From contig NZ_JH621246.1 in the NCBI RefSeq assembly GCF_000255455.1, positions 174,969 to 238,968 of the forward strand: DNA of 64,000 nucleotides, written 5' to 3'. Positions 10,449 through 17,653 of the stretch are shown here, piece by piece. How positions within the stretch are numbered: position 1 is the first letter of the stretch; each line of letters begins with the position of its first letter. Source of the stretch: Aquimarina agarilytica ZC1. GTDB taxonomy: Bacteria > Bacteroidota > Bacteroidia > Flavobacteriales > Flavobacteriaceae. A program made the translations under genes and the position numbers. A model generated the notes under the pieces. The model was given only the letters and a program-made list of their open reading frames with translations. It made no database searches and had not been told where the DNA came from.

Positions 10449-11357
10449 TTAACGCTTATATAAACTTCTTAAGGCTTTTTTATCTTCTCCTGTAAGGTTA
10501 TACTTTCCTCTATAACATGTAGTCATTATAGAATTTTTAAAATTACCGTCTTTTGAAGTCCCTGGTATGTGCCAAGGAAAACCATCTATCGCATTTTGAT
10601 CTCTTCTAGCCCTATTGCCTTTTGGACAACTAGAACCTGTTCTAAAATCAGAATGTACAATTCCTACTGAATGCATTATTTCATGCAGTAAAGTACCTCT
10701 AAATGTATTATTCCCAATATTTTTTCTAATTTGAATTCTTTTCTGAGGATTTCCATTTTTTGGACGATAAGCTGTTCCTAAAAACTCAAGTCCTCTAACT
10801 GCTTTAACTAACAATTGATTTCGACCATTCACGGCTTCTGGTTCAAAAAAGTCTCTCCCATTAAGTCTTATTTTTTTTGACTTTAGTTTCCTTGCTTTAA
10901 ATTTTATTTTTAAATTCAAGCTATTAATACTGTTAATTGCCTGCTTTAAAATATTAAATTGTTTGTTGCTAAAATTTTCTGCAACTAATTCCAGATTGCG
11001 CACTCCTTTTTTAGGAGTCGAAAGTATTCCTCGAAACCTATAAGCCTTTGCTTCAATTTCATCTGTTGGCGGATTTTCAATTTCGGAAAGATGATCTTCC
11101 GGTATAATCAGATCGCCATCAATCCATGCTTTAGTGATGCTTCCATCTGGATTTTTTTGGTCATAACTTTCTACCGTATTGGGATTAACCCCAATAGCCC
11201 ACATTTTTTTTGCTGTAACTGCATCAATTCCATTACTCGCTGTTATTTCAGACTCCTCTGACGAATTTCCTGCTGCATTTTCTACTGCTTCTTTTTGACA
11301 TGATAATAAAACAGCACTAATTAATACACTCGTTGTGATTAACTTTAAATTTTTCAT
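10449..11357 (-). CDS. Lipoprotein zinc metalloprotease, M57/HEIGH-like
   Basis: Probable outer-surface or periplasmic zinc protease of 302 residues. The signal sequence ends in a lipobox with Cys20 (AVLLSCQ). The catalytic motif HEIMHSVGIVHSD (residues ~223-235) is the metzincin HExxHxxGxxH with an Asp after the third ligand. A likely Met-turn, S-I-M-T-T-C, lies downstream. The layout resembles the M57-type proteases common in Bacteroidota. The N-terminal 80 residues (VTAKKMWAIGVNPNTVESYD...) match the preceding segment often seen in that group. The C-terminal Cys pair (SSCPKG and TTCYRG) may form a disulfide. Substrate is unknown. No operon partner is evident; the gene ends at a bidirectional terminator. 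Confidence 0.8.
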   Translation of the reverse strand: MKNLKLITTSVLISAVLLSCQKEAVENAAGNSSEESEITASNGIDAVTAKKMWAIGVNPNTVESYDQKNPDGSITKAWIDGDLIIPEDHLSEIENPPTDEIEAKAYRFRGILSTPKKGVRNLELVAENFSNKQFNILKQAINSINSLNLKIKFKARKLKSKKIRLNGRDFFEPEAVNGRNQLLVKAVRGLEFLGTAYRPKNGNPQKRIQIRKNIGNNTFRGTLLHEIMHSVGIVHSDFRTGSSCPKGNRARRDQNAIDGFPWHIPGTSKDGNFKNSIMTTCYRGKYNLTGEDKKALRSLYKR

Positions 11358-11591
11358 AATTATTTTTTTTAGCTATTTCCTTATTCCCCCTTTTCAAAAC
11401 ATAAAAAATCCTAGTTATAGCAAAATCAAACCATATGAATAAAAACTAGAATACAATACGCTTTGTTAAAAACAAGCAATAAAGAAACACCTCGTTAGTG
11501 TCTATAAAACATGTTAAATTAGATTTACCCTAGTCTAAAAAATTGTGTGCTATTTTTATTAAGATATCATTTGTACTATTTTAAATCTCAA

Positions 11592-11635
11592 AAAAAACTC
11601 CTGTAGGATTTAAATAAATCCTACAGGAGTTTTTT
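11592..11635. terminator. Perfect 20-bp orphan hairpin with A/T flanks
   Basis: Bases 11592-11611 pair perfectly with 11616-11635 around an AAAT loop; the core is CTCCTGTAGGATTT. It has terminator shape in both directions. The gene to its right already has its own terminator about 190 bases away, so this one has no assigned gene. Confidence 0.6.
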
Positions 11636-11819
11636 GATAACTGCATAAAAAGCAAACAACTAATTCAGACTGACCCGTTTTATTAATATTGCACTCTAAA
11701 TTAAGCTTTACAGTCCGTAGAAGTAAAAAAAATGAATGACTATTCAAAATACTTTAACTATGAAATTAACCTTATTACATAACCTCCCTAACTTTTTATA
11801 CTTAGGATAACTTCTTACA

Positions 11820-11858
11820 TAAAAAAATAAGGCAACAAATTAAATTTGCTACCTTATT
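11820..11858 (-). terminator. Terminator of the GH50 agarase gene
   Basis: The imperfect inverted repeat 11826-11841/11843-11858 pairs fully, using G-U pairs, only when read as minus-strand RNA. On the plus strand it has two A-C mismatches. A run of U follows on the minus strand, so its direction is set by the sequence. Confidence 0.7.
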
Positions 11859-11913
11859 GTTCTTACTTATTGTAATATTTGTGTGAAATTGTCACATTTT
11901 TTTAAACCAAACT

Positions 11914-14280
11914 TTATTCTTGTTTCGCTTTTGTTTCTAATTCTTTACCAAACCTACGAGTGTATAGTCCCGAATTAATTTCTTTGGCTTTTTTAATCAT
12001 AGGTGGATAAGGAATATCTGTAGTGGATACAAATCCTACATTGTAATTTTCACCATCATGCGCCCTACCTGTTAAAGGTGAATCCAGGTATTGAAACCAA
12101 TGACAACCTACTAAGTAAGGATTATCAATCACAGAATTTGCATAGTCTTCCCACATTAGTGCTCTATCATTTTGATCCTTTGCATGTATTAAACCAGAAT
12201 GCAACAATCCAGAATCGGGTGCTCCCATATGGTATTCACCAATTAAGGTTGGCATATCCACTTCTTCCAAAAACTCCCAATATTTTTTCCCAATACCTTC
12301 CTTATAATAATTGTAACTAAATACATCAACAAATTTAGCGGCAGACTTACGTACTTCGGGCGTTACACCCCAAACAGCAAAACGACAACCTAAATACATA
12401 TGATTGGGCATTTTCTTTTCTAAGGCATCATGTACCACTTGGAAATACTTTGTAGCAAAAGCTTCTAACAATACTGAAAAATCAGCAATCATTTTTTCTC
12501 CAAAAACTTTTCCTTTTTTATAATCAACTCCTTTTTCTAAAGCTTCCCATGATTCGATATTTGTTTCCCAAGCCGTATTTAAACTAGCAATAGTTTTATG
12601 TTTTTTACGCAATATTTTCATAAACTCCTGCTTTAGGTAGCTATTTTTATCTTTTGATAAACCATCCAACACTAAACCATAATGTGTTCGGTGTGAACTT
12701 GGCGACCCCCAGCTTCTTTCATTATCAACAAACACTCCAATACACCATGGGTTGTTTTTAACTTCTTTAGATACTACATCAATAGACTTTTTTGCTCTTC
12801 GTTCAAATTCCGGATCAAAAGGGTCTGGCATTGGTCCCCAATAATCTACACCAGAATATACTTTTTGGAAATCTCCTATAATCCAACCATTAGCAAAATA
12901 AGGCAAATTATTTCTATCATAAAATGCTGGATCTATCCAATTTCCAAAAGAAGTGAACCCCCAATTACGCATTCTATTCTCAGTTACCTCCAACCATTTA
13001 TCATTAAAAGAATTCGGATACTGCTCTCCGTATCTTCGTTCCAAATTAGCGCGATAAAAACTAAATGTTTCCCCATGCTTCACTGGTCCAAAATGAGACT
13101 CTCTCCTATAGCTATAATGATTAGCTAAAGGATCATCATAGGATGGCAAACCAATAAACATATCATTACGTAATTTATTAGAAACAAACCCAGTTTTTCG
13201 AATAGCATTAGGTATAGCTACAATCCCCTTAGAATCCTCGGGTGTTACATCCTCTGGATCTCGGTGTTTAATACTATCATCGGTATAATCAATTCCTGTA
13301 AATGTAGTAGAGTTTGCCATACGCACATTTGCCAATCCTATGGAAAAAAATAGGTTTCCTTCTGGATCGACTAACGCCCATTTTCCATTTACTTTTTCTT
13401 TACGGAAAAAACCTGTAGCTTTTAATTTTGGCCCATTTTTCCATCCTCCATATTGACTTCGGTCTGGCATTAAGGTGTATTCTGCCAAAGACTTCAACTC
13501 TTCATCCGCAATACGCTTTAGCTCCTCATCTGAAGATACTTTAATAGGAAAGTCCATTTTTGCATTTTGACCATATTTATCCACAATTCCTTTTAAAAAA
13601 TTTGGATCACGATCAGGGCTTTCCATAATGCGAATATTATCTAAAAGTATCTTTTTATCATGTAATCCTTGTTCTTTATAAATTTCTATTGAAGCTACCT
13701 TAGTATAACTAGTTTTATACAACAGTCCACTAACTTTCATTTGTATGGCATCAGTTTTCCAAGCTTTAGGAGTATCTCGAAGTCCACTAGCCACATCTTG
13801 CTCTTGTACTGTAAATTCAAGGTAATACGATTTTAAGGCATCGGGATGAATATTTACTATTTTTCTAATCGTATTCCCCTTTTCATTAGCCATTCGAACA
13901 GCAATAAAAGTCGATTTACCTCCTAAACTTTTCGCATCAAAAACCAAACTATATTTTTTATTTGGATCTAATGTTAGTGAATCATTGGGTTTTATTTTTA
14001 TGCCCGAAATTTTTTCATCCTTATAAAAACTAAGCTCCATTGCTTTACTAGCTCCATTGGGTACTATAGTATATTCGGATTTTACTTTTTCAATGCCATT
14101 TCCTGTAGCTGCGGATTCAAAATCATAAAGCATAACTTCTGAATTTGATTCCCAAACCTTGGCTATTTCTTGCTTAGGGGCTTCTTTTTTACCTGAACAA
14201 AAAGTAAATAAATTGACTCCAACCAATGCTATTGAGTAGCCAATAAAAATACTTCTCTTTCTCAACTTGTTTGCTTTCAT
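11914..14280 (-). CDS. GH50 beta-agarase, probable surface lipoprotein
   Basis: Glycoside hydrolase family 50 enzyme, expected to cleave beta-1,4 bonds of agarose or neoagaro-oligosaccharides. The 788-residue protein begins with a membrane anchor/signal and Cys28 (LFTFCSG), an imperfect lipobox. Residues ~45-220 form a beta-sandwich carbohydrate-binding-like domain (VMLYDFES..., LLDNIRIME). The GH50 catalytic domain follows (YGGWKNGPKLKATGFFR, WALVDPEGNLFF). The expected acid/base Glu is in FVDNERSWG (~521) and the nucleophile Glu in LIGEYHMGAP (~682). The family-typical end HWFQYLDSPLTGR is intact. Family members are mostly exo-acting, releasing neoagarobiose; that is inference here. No SusC/D genes or sulfatases adjoin it. 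The gene stands alone with its own terminator. Confidence 0.9.
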   Translation of the reverse strand: MKANKLRKRSIFIGYSIALVGVNLFTFCSGKKEAPKQEIAKVWESNSEVMLYDFESAATGNGIEKVKSEYTIVPNGASKAMELSFYKDEKISGIKIKPNDSLTLDPNKKYSLVFDAKSLGGKSTFIAVRMANEKGNTIRKIVNIHPDALKSYYLEFTVQEQDVASGLRDTPKAWKTDAIQMKVSGLLYKTSYTKVASIEIYKEQGLHDKKILLDNIRIMESPDRDPNFLKGIVDKYGQNAKMDFPIKVSSDEELKRIADEELKSLAEYTLMPDRSQYGGWKNGPKLKATGFFRKEKVNGKWALVDPEGNLFFSIGLANVRMANSTTFTGIDYTDDSIKHRDPEDVTPEDSKGIVAIPNAIRKTGFVSNKLRNDMFIGLPSYDDPLANHYSYRRESHFGPVKHGETFSFYRANLERRYGEQYPNSFNDKWLEVTENRMRNWGFTSFGNWIDPAFYDRNNLPYFANGWIIGDFQKVYSGVDYWGPMPDPFDPEFERRAKKSIDVVSKEVKNNPWCIGVFVDNERSWGSPSSHRTHYGLVLDGLSKDKNSYLKQEFMKILRKKHKTIASLNTAWETNIESWEALEKGVDYKKGKVFGEKMIADFSVLLEAFATKYFQVVHDALEKKMPNHMYLGCRFAVWGVTPEVRKSAAKFVDVFSYNYYKEGIGKKYWEFLEEVDMPTLIGEYHMGAPDSGLLHSGLIHAKDQNDRALMWEDYANSVIDNPYLVGCHWFQYLDSPLTGRAHDGENYNVGFVSTTDIPYPPMIKKAKEINSGLYTRRFGKELETKAKQE

Positions 14281-14582
14281 AATTTTTTAAAAAAATTTAT
14301 ATAATTACAATAGTTCCCTAATAAAACAAGGAAACAACTAAAATAACGAAGGAGCTAATTTAAAAGGAATAAAACAACTTATAATTATTTATTTTCTTAA
14401 TTATTTTATAATAACTAAATAATTTAAATATTTTTTACCGACAACATTAAAGTATTTTACAAAAAAGACTAAATTTATTAATGCGCCATTGAGAAATGGC
14501 AACATTAACTAATACGATTTACTGATAAGAATTTCGCATAAAATCGTATAATTAAACAACGAATAGTACCTATCGCCTCAAC
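14281..14582. other. Intergenic, short repeats only
   Basis: About 300 AT-rich bases. It contains a small hairpin GCCATT-GAGA-AATGGC (about 14484-14499) and ATACGATTTACTGATAAG at 14512-14529, an 18-mer found again at 43837-43854. ATACGATTT at 14512-14520 also pairs with AAATCGTAT at 14541-14549, which may serve as a weak terminator for the acetyltransferase gene. Confidence 0.4.
14512..14529. repeat. Copy 1 of an exact 18-bp intergenic repeat
   Basis: ATACGATTTACTGATAAG is identical to 43837-43854. Both copies lie in the same orientation, 15-71 bases beyond the stop of a minus-strand gene. Confidence 0.6.
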
Positions 14583-15233
14583 TTAATTCATTCTCAAAAA
14601 ATACAAAGGAAAATCTTTGGTTTTAATTTCTTTAAACACCTCAAAACCAAAACGCTTGTACATTTTTAAATTTTCATCGGTAGTGGTTTCAATAATCACA
14701 GGCAATTCATTATCCGAATAATAATCAATCAATTGCTTAATTAAGCGCACTCCTATTCCAAAACCACGTACTTCATTTTTGGCCCCCATAATTACAGGAT
14801 GAATATAGGGATCCTTAATATGATGCTTTTTTAATGTAGCTTGCCTTTTTAACACCTTATATACCCCACCTAAACCAATACATTTAAATGCTAACTTTAC
14901 CTGCCATAATATATAATTTAGTGTCAATTTTTGTTTGTGCGGATACTTCAATAAAATACACGCATTTTTATTATCCGATAATAACACTTCGCCAAAAGCC
15001 ATACAATCATCAAATAAATATTCCATGAGCACTCTAATGCGTTCACTACGCTTAGCATCTTGTTTAACAATAAAATTGATTGAATTAGGGTCATGAATAG
15101 GCTCAAAAGCAGAATGTAGAATAGCTACTATATGTTTTTTATCTGAATATGTCGCTTTGATCATTGGGGCAAATCTTGCTTTATTAATTTTTAAAATGTT
15201 GTTTTGACTCTTTTTCACTAAAAAATCAAACAC
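14583..15233 (-). CDS. GNAT-family N-acetyltransferase
   Basis: Predicted acetyl-CoA-dependent acyltransferase of 216 residues. The GNAT fold is supported by the acetyl-CoA-binding segment R-G-F-G-I-G (V-R-G-F-G-I-G-V-R-L-I) near residues 158-168. The C-terminal IETTTDENLKMYKRFGFEV block is typical of the last strands and helix of the fold. An alternative start at Met24 (MIKATYSDKKHI) would give the more usual GNAT N-terminus, so the first 23 residues may not be translated. Acceptor substrate is unknown. The gene is divergent from the ClC gene downstream of it in the window and stands alone. Confidence 0.75.
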   Translation of the reverse strand: MFDFLVKKSQNNILKINKARFAPMIKATYSDKKHIVAILHSAFEPIHDPNSINFIVKQDAKRSERIRVLMEYLFDDCMAFGEVLLSDNKNACILLKYPHKQKLTLNYILWQVKLAFKCIGLGGVYKVLKRQATLKKHHIKDPYIHPVIMGAKNEVRGFGIGVRLIKQLIDYYSDNELPVIIETTTDENLKMYKRFGFEVFKEIKTKDFPLYFLRMN

Positions 15234-15352
15234 GCCTCAAAAAAAGCTTCAATTATACAGCTTTTCTTTAAAAAAATAACATTCTAACACCTGTTTGTAT
15301 GAAAATACAACAAAAAACTAAGGCCTTTCGGTGAAACCAGCTACAATTACTT

Positions 15353-15360
15353 TAAATTTG
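15353..15360 (+). promoter_or_regulatory. Putative -7 box of the ClC gene
   Basis: TAAATTTG matches TAnnTTTG, 29 bases upstream of the start codon. A TTCG at 15327-15330 is a weak candidate -33 element. Confidence 0.45.
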
Positions 15361-15389
15361 CGCTATTCTTTACAAGAATAAACTAATTT

Positions 15390-17168
15390 ATGGCGAAAAA
15401 AAAGTACATCACCAGATTCTTAAAATGGAGGTATCGTCATATATCAGATAAAAATTTAATCTTTATTTTAAGTATTCTTGTTGGTTTTTTAGCGGGCTTG
15501 GTATCGGTGTTTCTTAAAAATTTTACGCACTTTATACATTCATTTGTTGAACGTGATGATTTATTTTTAGGGCAATCAGTTTATTTTATTTTACCTATTG
15601 CTGGACTACTCATTGTATTTGCATTAAACAAATACGTATTCAATAGATTCCCTAGGCATTCTGTACCAACAATTTTACATGCGCTTTCGCGAAGAAATGG
15701 TATTATTAAACGAGTGAAAATTTGGTACCCTCTAATTATAGCACCAATTACCGTAGGTTTTGGTGGTTCTGTTGGTTTATTAGGTCCCGCCATTTTATCG
15801 GGTGCTACCATAAGTTCCAATTTAAGCACCCTATTCCATATTGACAGTAAAACACGCACCCTACTTTTTGGATGTACCGCTGCCGCGGCTATTGCAGCCG
15901 TTTTTAACTCGCCCATTGCCGGAATTATTTTTGCTGTAGAAGTATTAAGCTTAGACCTTACTTTGACTTCATTACTCCCACTTTTACTGGCGTCACTTTC
16001 GGGAGTACTAACCTCCTATTTATTTTTAGGTGATCAAGTATTATTTCGTTTCAACGTTTCCGAAACTTTTAAAATCGTAGACCTCCCTTTTTACATTTTA
16101 TTAGGCATAGGTACCGCCTTTGCTTCGGTATACTTTACAAAAATGTACTTTGGTATTTTTAAGTTATTCAATAAACTAAGCAATAAATTTCACCGATTTA
16201 TGATTAGCGTAACCGCAATAGGAATACTCCTGTATTTTATCCCTCCTTTATATGGTGAAGGTTTTAGTTTTATTAATAATTTACTGACCAATAACCATCT
16301 AGCTGCCCTAGGTAAAACACCTTTTGACAATCATATTACTAGTGTTTGGGTGGTTATCGCCTTACTTTTTGGCATCACCGTTTTTAAAGCCATTGCCATG
16401 ACCTCAACATTAGCAGCTGGTGGCGCTGGCGGAATTATAATTCCCACCTTGGTTATGGGAAGCGCCTTAGGCACTATAGTTGCCAAACTTATAAATCATT
16501 TAGGGATTGGCTTTCATGTTTCCGAAAGCAACTTTACCCTAGTAGGCATGGCTGGTCTTATTGCAGGAGTACTGCATGCCCCACTTACCGCAATTTTCTT
16601 AATAGCAGAAATTAGTGGGGGTTATGAACTTTTTGTTCCCTTAATGGTCACCGTAACTATATCATTTATTATTACCAAACGTTTTATTGAGCATTCTATT
16701 TACACACAAGAACTTGCCGAAAAAGGACAACTCATCACTCATAATAAAGATGAAATGGTATTGTTGTTAATGAAATTAGATCCTATTATTGAAACTAACT
16801 TTATATGCATTAAACCCGACGAAACCTTAGGGGATTTGGTACACAATGCCGTGGCAAAATCAACCCGAAATATTTTCCCCGTTGTGGATAATGAAACTAA
16901 ATTATTAGGAATGGTACTATTGGACGATATCCGAAATATTATGTTTGATCAAAGTTACTACGATAATACCACGGTTCAAATGCTTATGAAACAAGTGCCC
17001 GAAATTATCACATACGAAACCGACAACATGAAATCTGTAATGAAAAAATTTCAAGATACTGGCGCCTGGAATTTACCCGTAATTAAAGAGGGTATGTATT
17101 ACGGTTTTATCTCAAAATCCAAATTATTAACCGCTTATCGCCGAAAGTTGATTAGTTTTACAAGGTAA
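15390..17168 (+). CDS. ClC-family chloride channel/transporter with CBS domains, gating Glu replaced by Leu
   Basis: Integral membrane ClC protein of 592 residues with about 10-12 hydrophobic helices (~20-440) and a cytoplasmic CBS pair (~455-590). Filter-region motifs are present: RHSVPTIL near 89-96 and GGAGGIIIPTLVMG near 346-359. The segment equivalent to G-x-E-G-P, the external gating glutamate (E148 of E. coli ClC-ec1), reads G-S-V-G-L-L-G-P, with Leu131 encoded by TTA at 15780-15782. The inner proton-glutamate region reads F-A-V-E-V, with Val185 at the position of E203. Known ClCs without the gating Glu behave as channels or uncoupled transporters, so an uncoupled anion conductance is inferred. 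The CBS pair probably senses nucleotides. A small membrane-protein gene follows after 12 bases. Confidence 0.88.
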   Translation: MAKKKYITRFLKWRYRHISDKNLIFILSILVGFLAGLVSVFLKNFTHFIHSFVERDDLFLGQSVYFILPIAGLLIVFALNKYVFNRFPRHSVPTILHALSRRNGIIKRVKIWYPLIIAPITVGFGGSVGLLGPAILSGATISSNLSTLFHIDSKTRTLLFGCTAAAAIAAVFNSPIAGIIFAVEVLSLDLTLTSLLPLLLASLSGVLTSYLFLGDQVLFRFNVSETFKIVDLPFYILLGIGTAFASVYFTKMYFGIFKLFNKLSNKFHRFMISVTAIGILLYFIPPLYGEGFSFINNLLTNNHLAALGKTPFDNHITSVWVVIALLFGITVFKAIAMTSTLAAGGAGGIIIPTLVMGSALGTIVAKLINHLGIGFHVSESNFTLVGMAGLIAGVLHAPLTAIFLIAEISGGYELFVPLMVTVTISFIITKRFIEHSIYTQELAEKGQLITHNKDEMVLLLMKLDPIIETNFICIKPDETLGDLVHNAVAKSTRNIFPVVDNETKLLGMVLLDDIRNIMFDQSYYDNTTVQMLMKQVPEIITYETDNMKSVMKKFQDTGAWNLPVIKEGMYYGFISKSKLLTAYRRKLISFTR

Positions 17169-17180
17169 TAGTTTAAAATA

Positions 17181-17438
17181 ATGAAATACATAGTTCGCAT
17201 ATTAGTTACAGCTGAAATTATTGGATTAATTACAGGTTCTTATTTACTTAATACGGGTAATGAAGTATTAGGTAATAAAGTTATTGGATTTAGTGCGCTA
17301 GGCCTGGCTTTTATTGTTATGCCAGCATTTATTATTTATCGATTTAGTAAAAGTGATAAGAGTAAATCTATTTTTTCGCCTACAGAACAAAATGAAGAAT
17401 TAGAAGATGTAATTAAAGGAAACAAGACTATCGATTAA
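17181..17438 (+). CDS. Small two-helix membrane protein
   Basis: Unknown 85-residue protein with two predicted transmembrane helices (~6-23 and ~35-53) joined by a short loop, and a polar, acidic C-terminal tail. It starts 12 bases after the ClC gene and is very likely cotranslated from the same mRNA. Such small proteins often sit beside transporters in flavobacteria, but nothing in the sequence shows that it binds the channel. Confidence 0.65.
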   Translation: MKYIVRILVTAEIIGLITGSYLLNTGNEVLGNKVIGFSALGLAFIVMPAFIIYRFSKSDKSKSIFSPTEQNEELEDVIKGNKTID

Positions 17439-17445
17439 TTTTGCG

Positions 17446-17583
17446 ATGATGGACGTGGCGGCGCGATTATTACTTTTAACAGTCCCAAAGCCAGTAGCGA
17501 TGGTATTCTTAAATCAAAAAGTGTATGTAGCTCAAGTATCATTTCGGGGACAAAACATCAAAAAAACTTTTGCTTTACGTTAA
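17446..17583 (+). other. Short GC-richer ORF of 45 codons, possible gene remnant
   Basis: An ATG-ATG start at 17446 opens a 45-codon frame ending at 17583. The first 30 bases (gacgtggcggcgcg) are clearly richer in G+C than the surroundings. The predicted peptide (…VPKPVAMVFLNQKVYV…) has no recognised family. It may be a leftover of a deleted gene rather than an active one. It lies 7 bases after the small membrane protein and before a terminator. Confidence 0.2.
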
Positions 17584-17597
17584 TTTAAGAAAACTAA

Positions 17598-17631
17598 AAA
17601 AGCATCATAAAAAATAACTTATGATGCTTTT
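17598..17631. terminator. Bidirectional terminator
   Basis: AAAAGCATCATAA at 17598-17610 pairs with TTATGATGCTTTT at 17619-17631. It separates the ClC unit (+) from the FG-GAP gene (-). Confidence 0.75.
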
Positions 17632-17653
17632 ATTTATAGTTCAATTACTACGA

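Larger units (their letters stand above)
11358..11913. other. Intergenic region with an orphan hairpin
   Basis: A 556-bp stretch between two minus-strand genes with no convincing ORF. It holds the agarase terminator at 11820-11858 and a separate perfect 20-bp hairpin at 11592-11635. No clear TAnnTTTG promoter was found on either strand. Confidence 0.4.
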
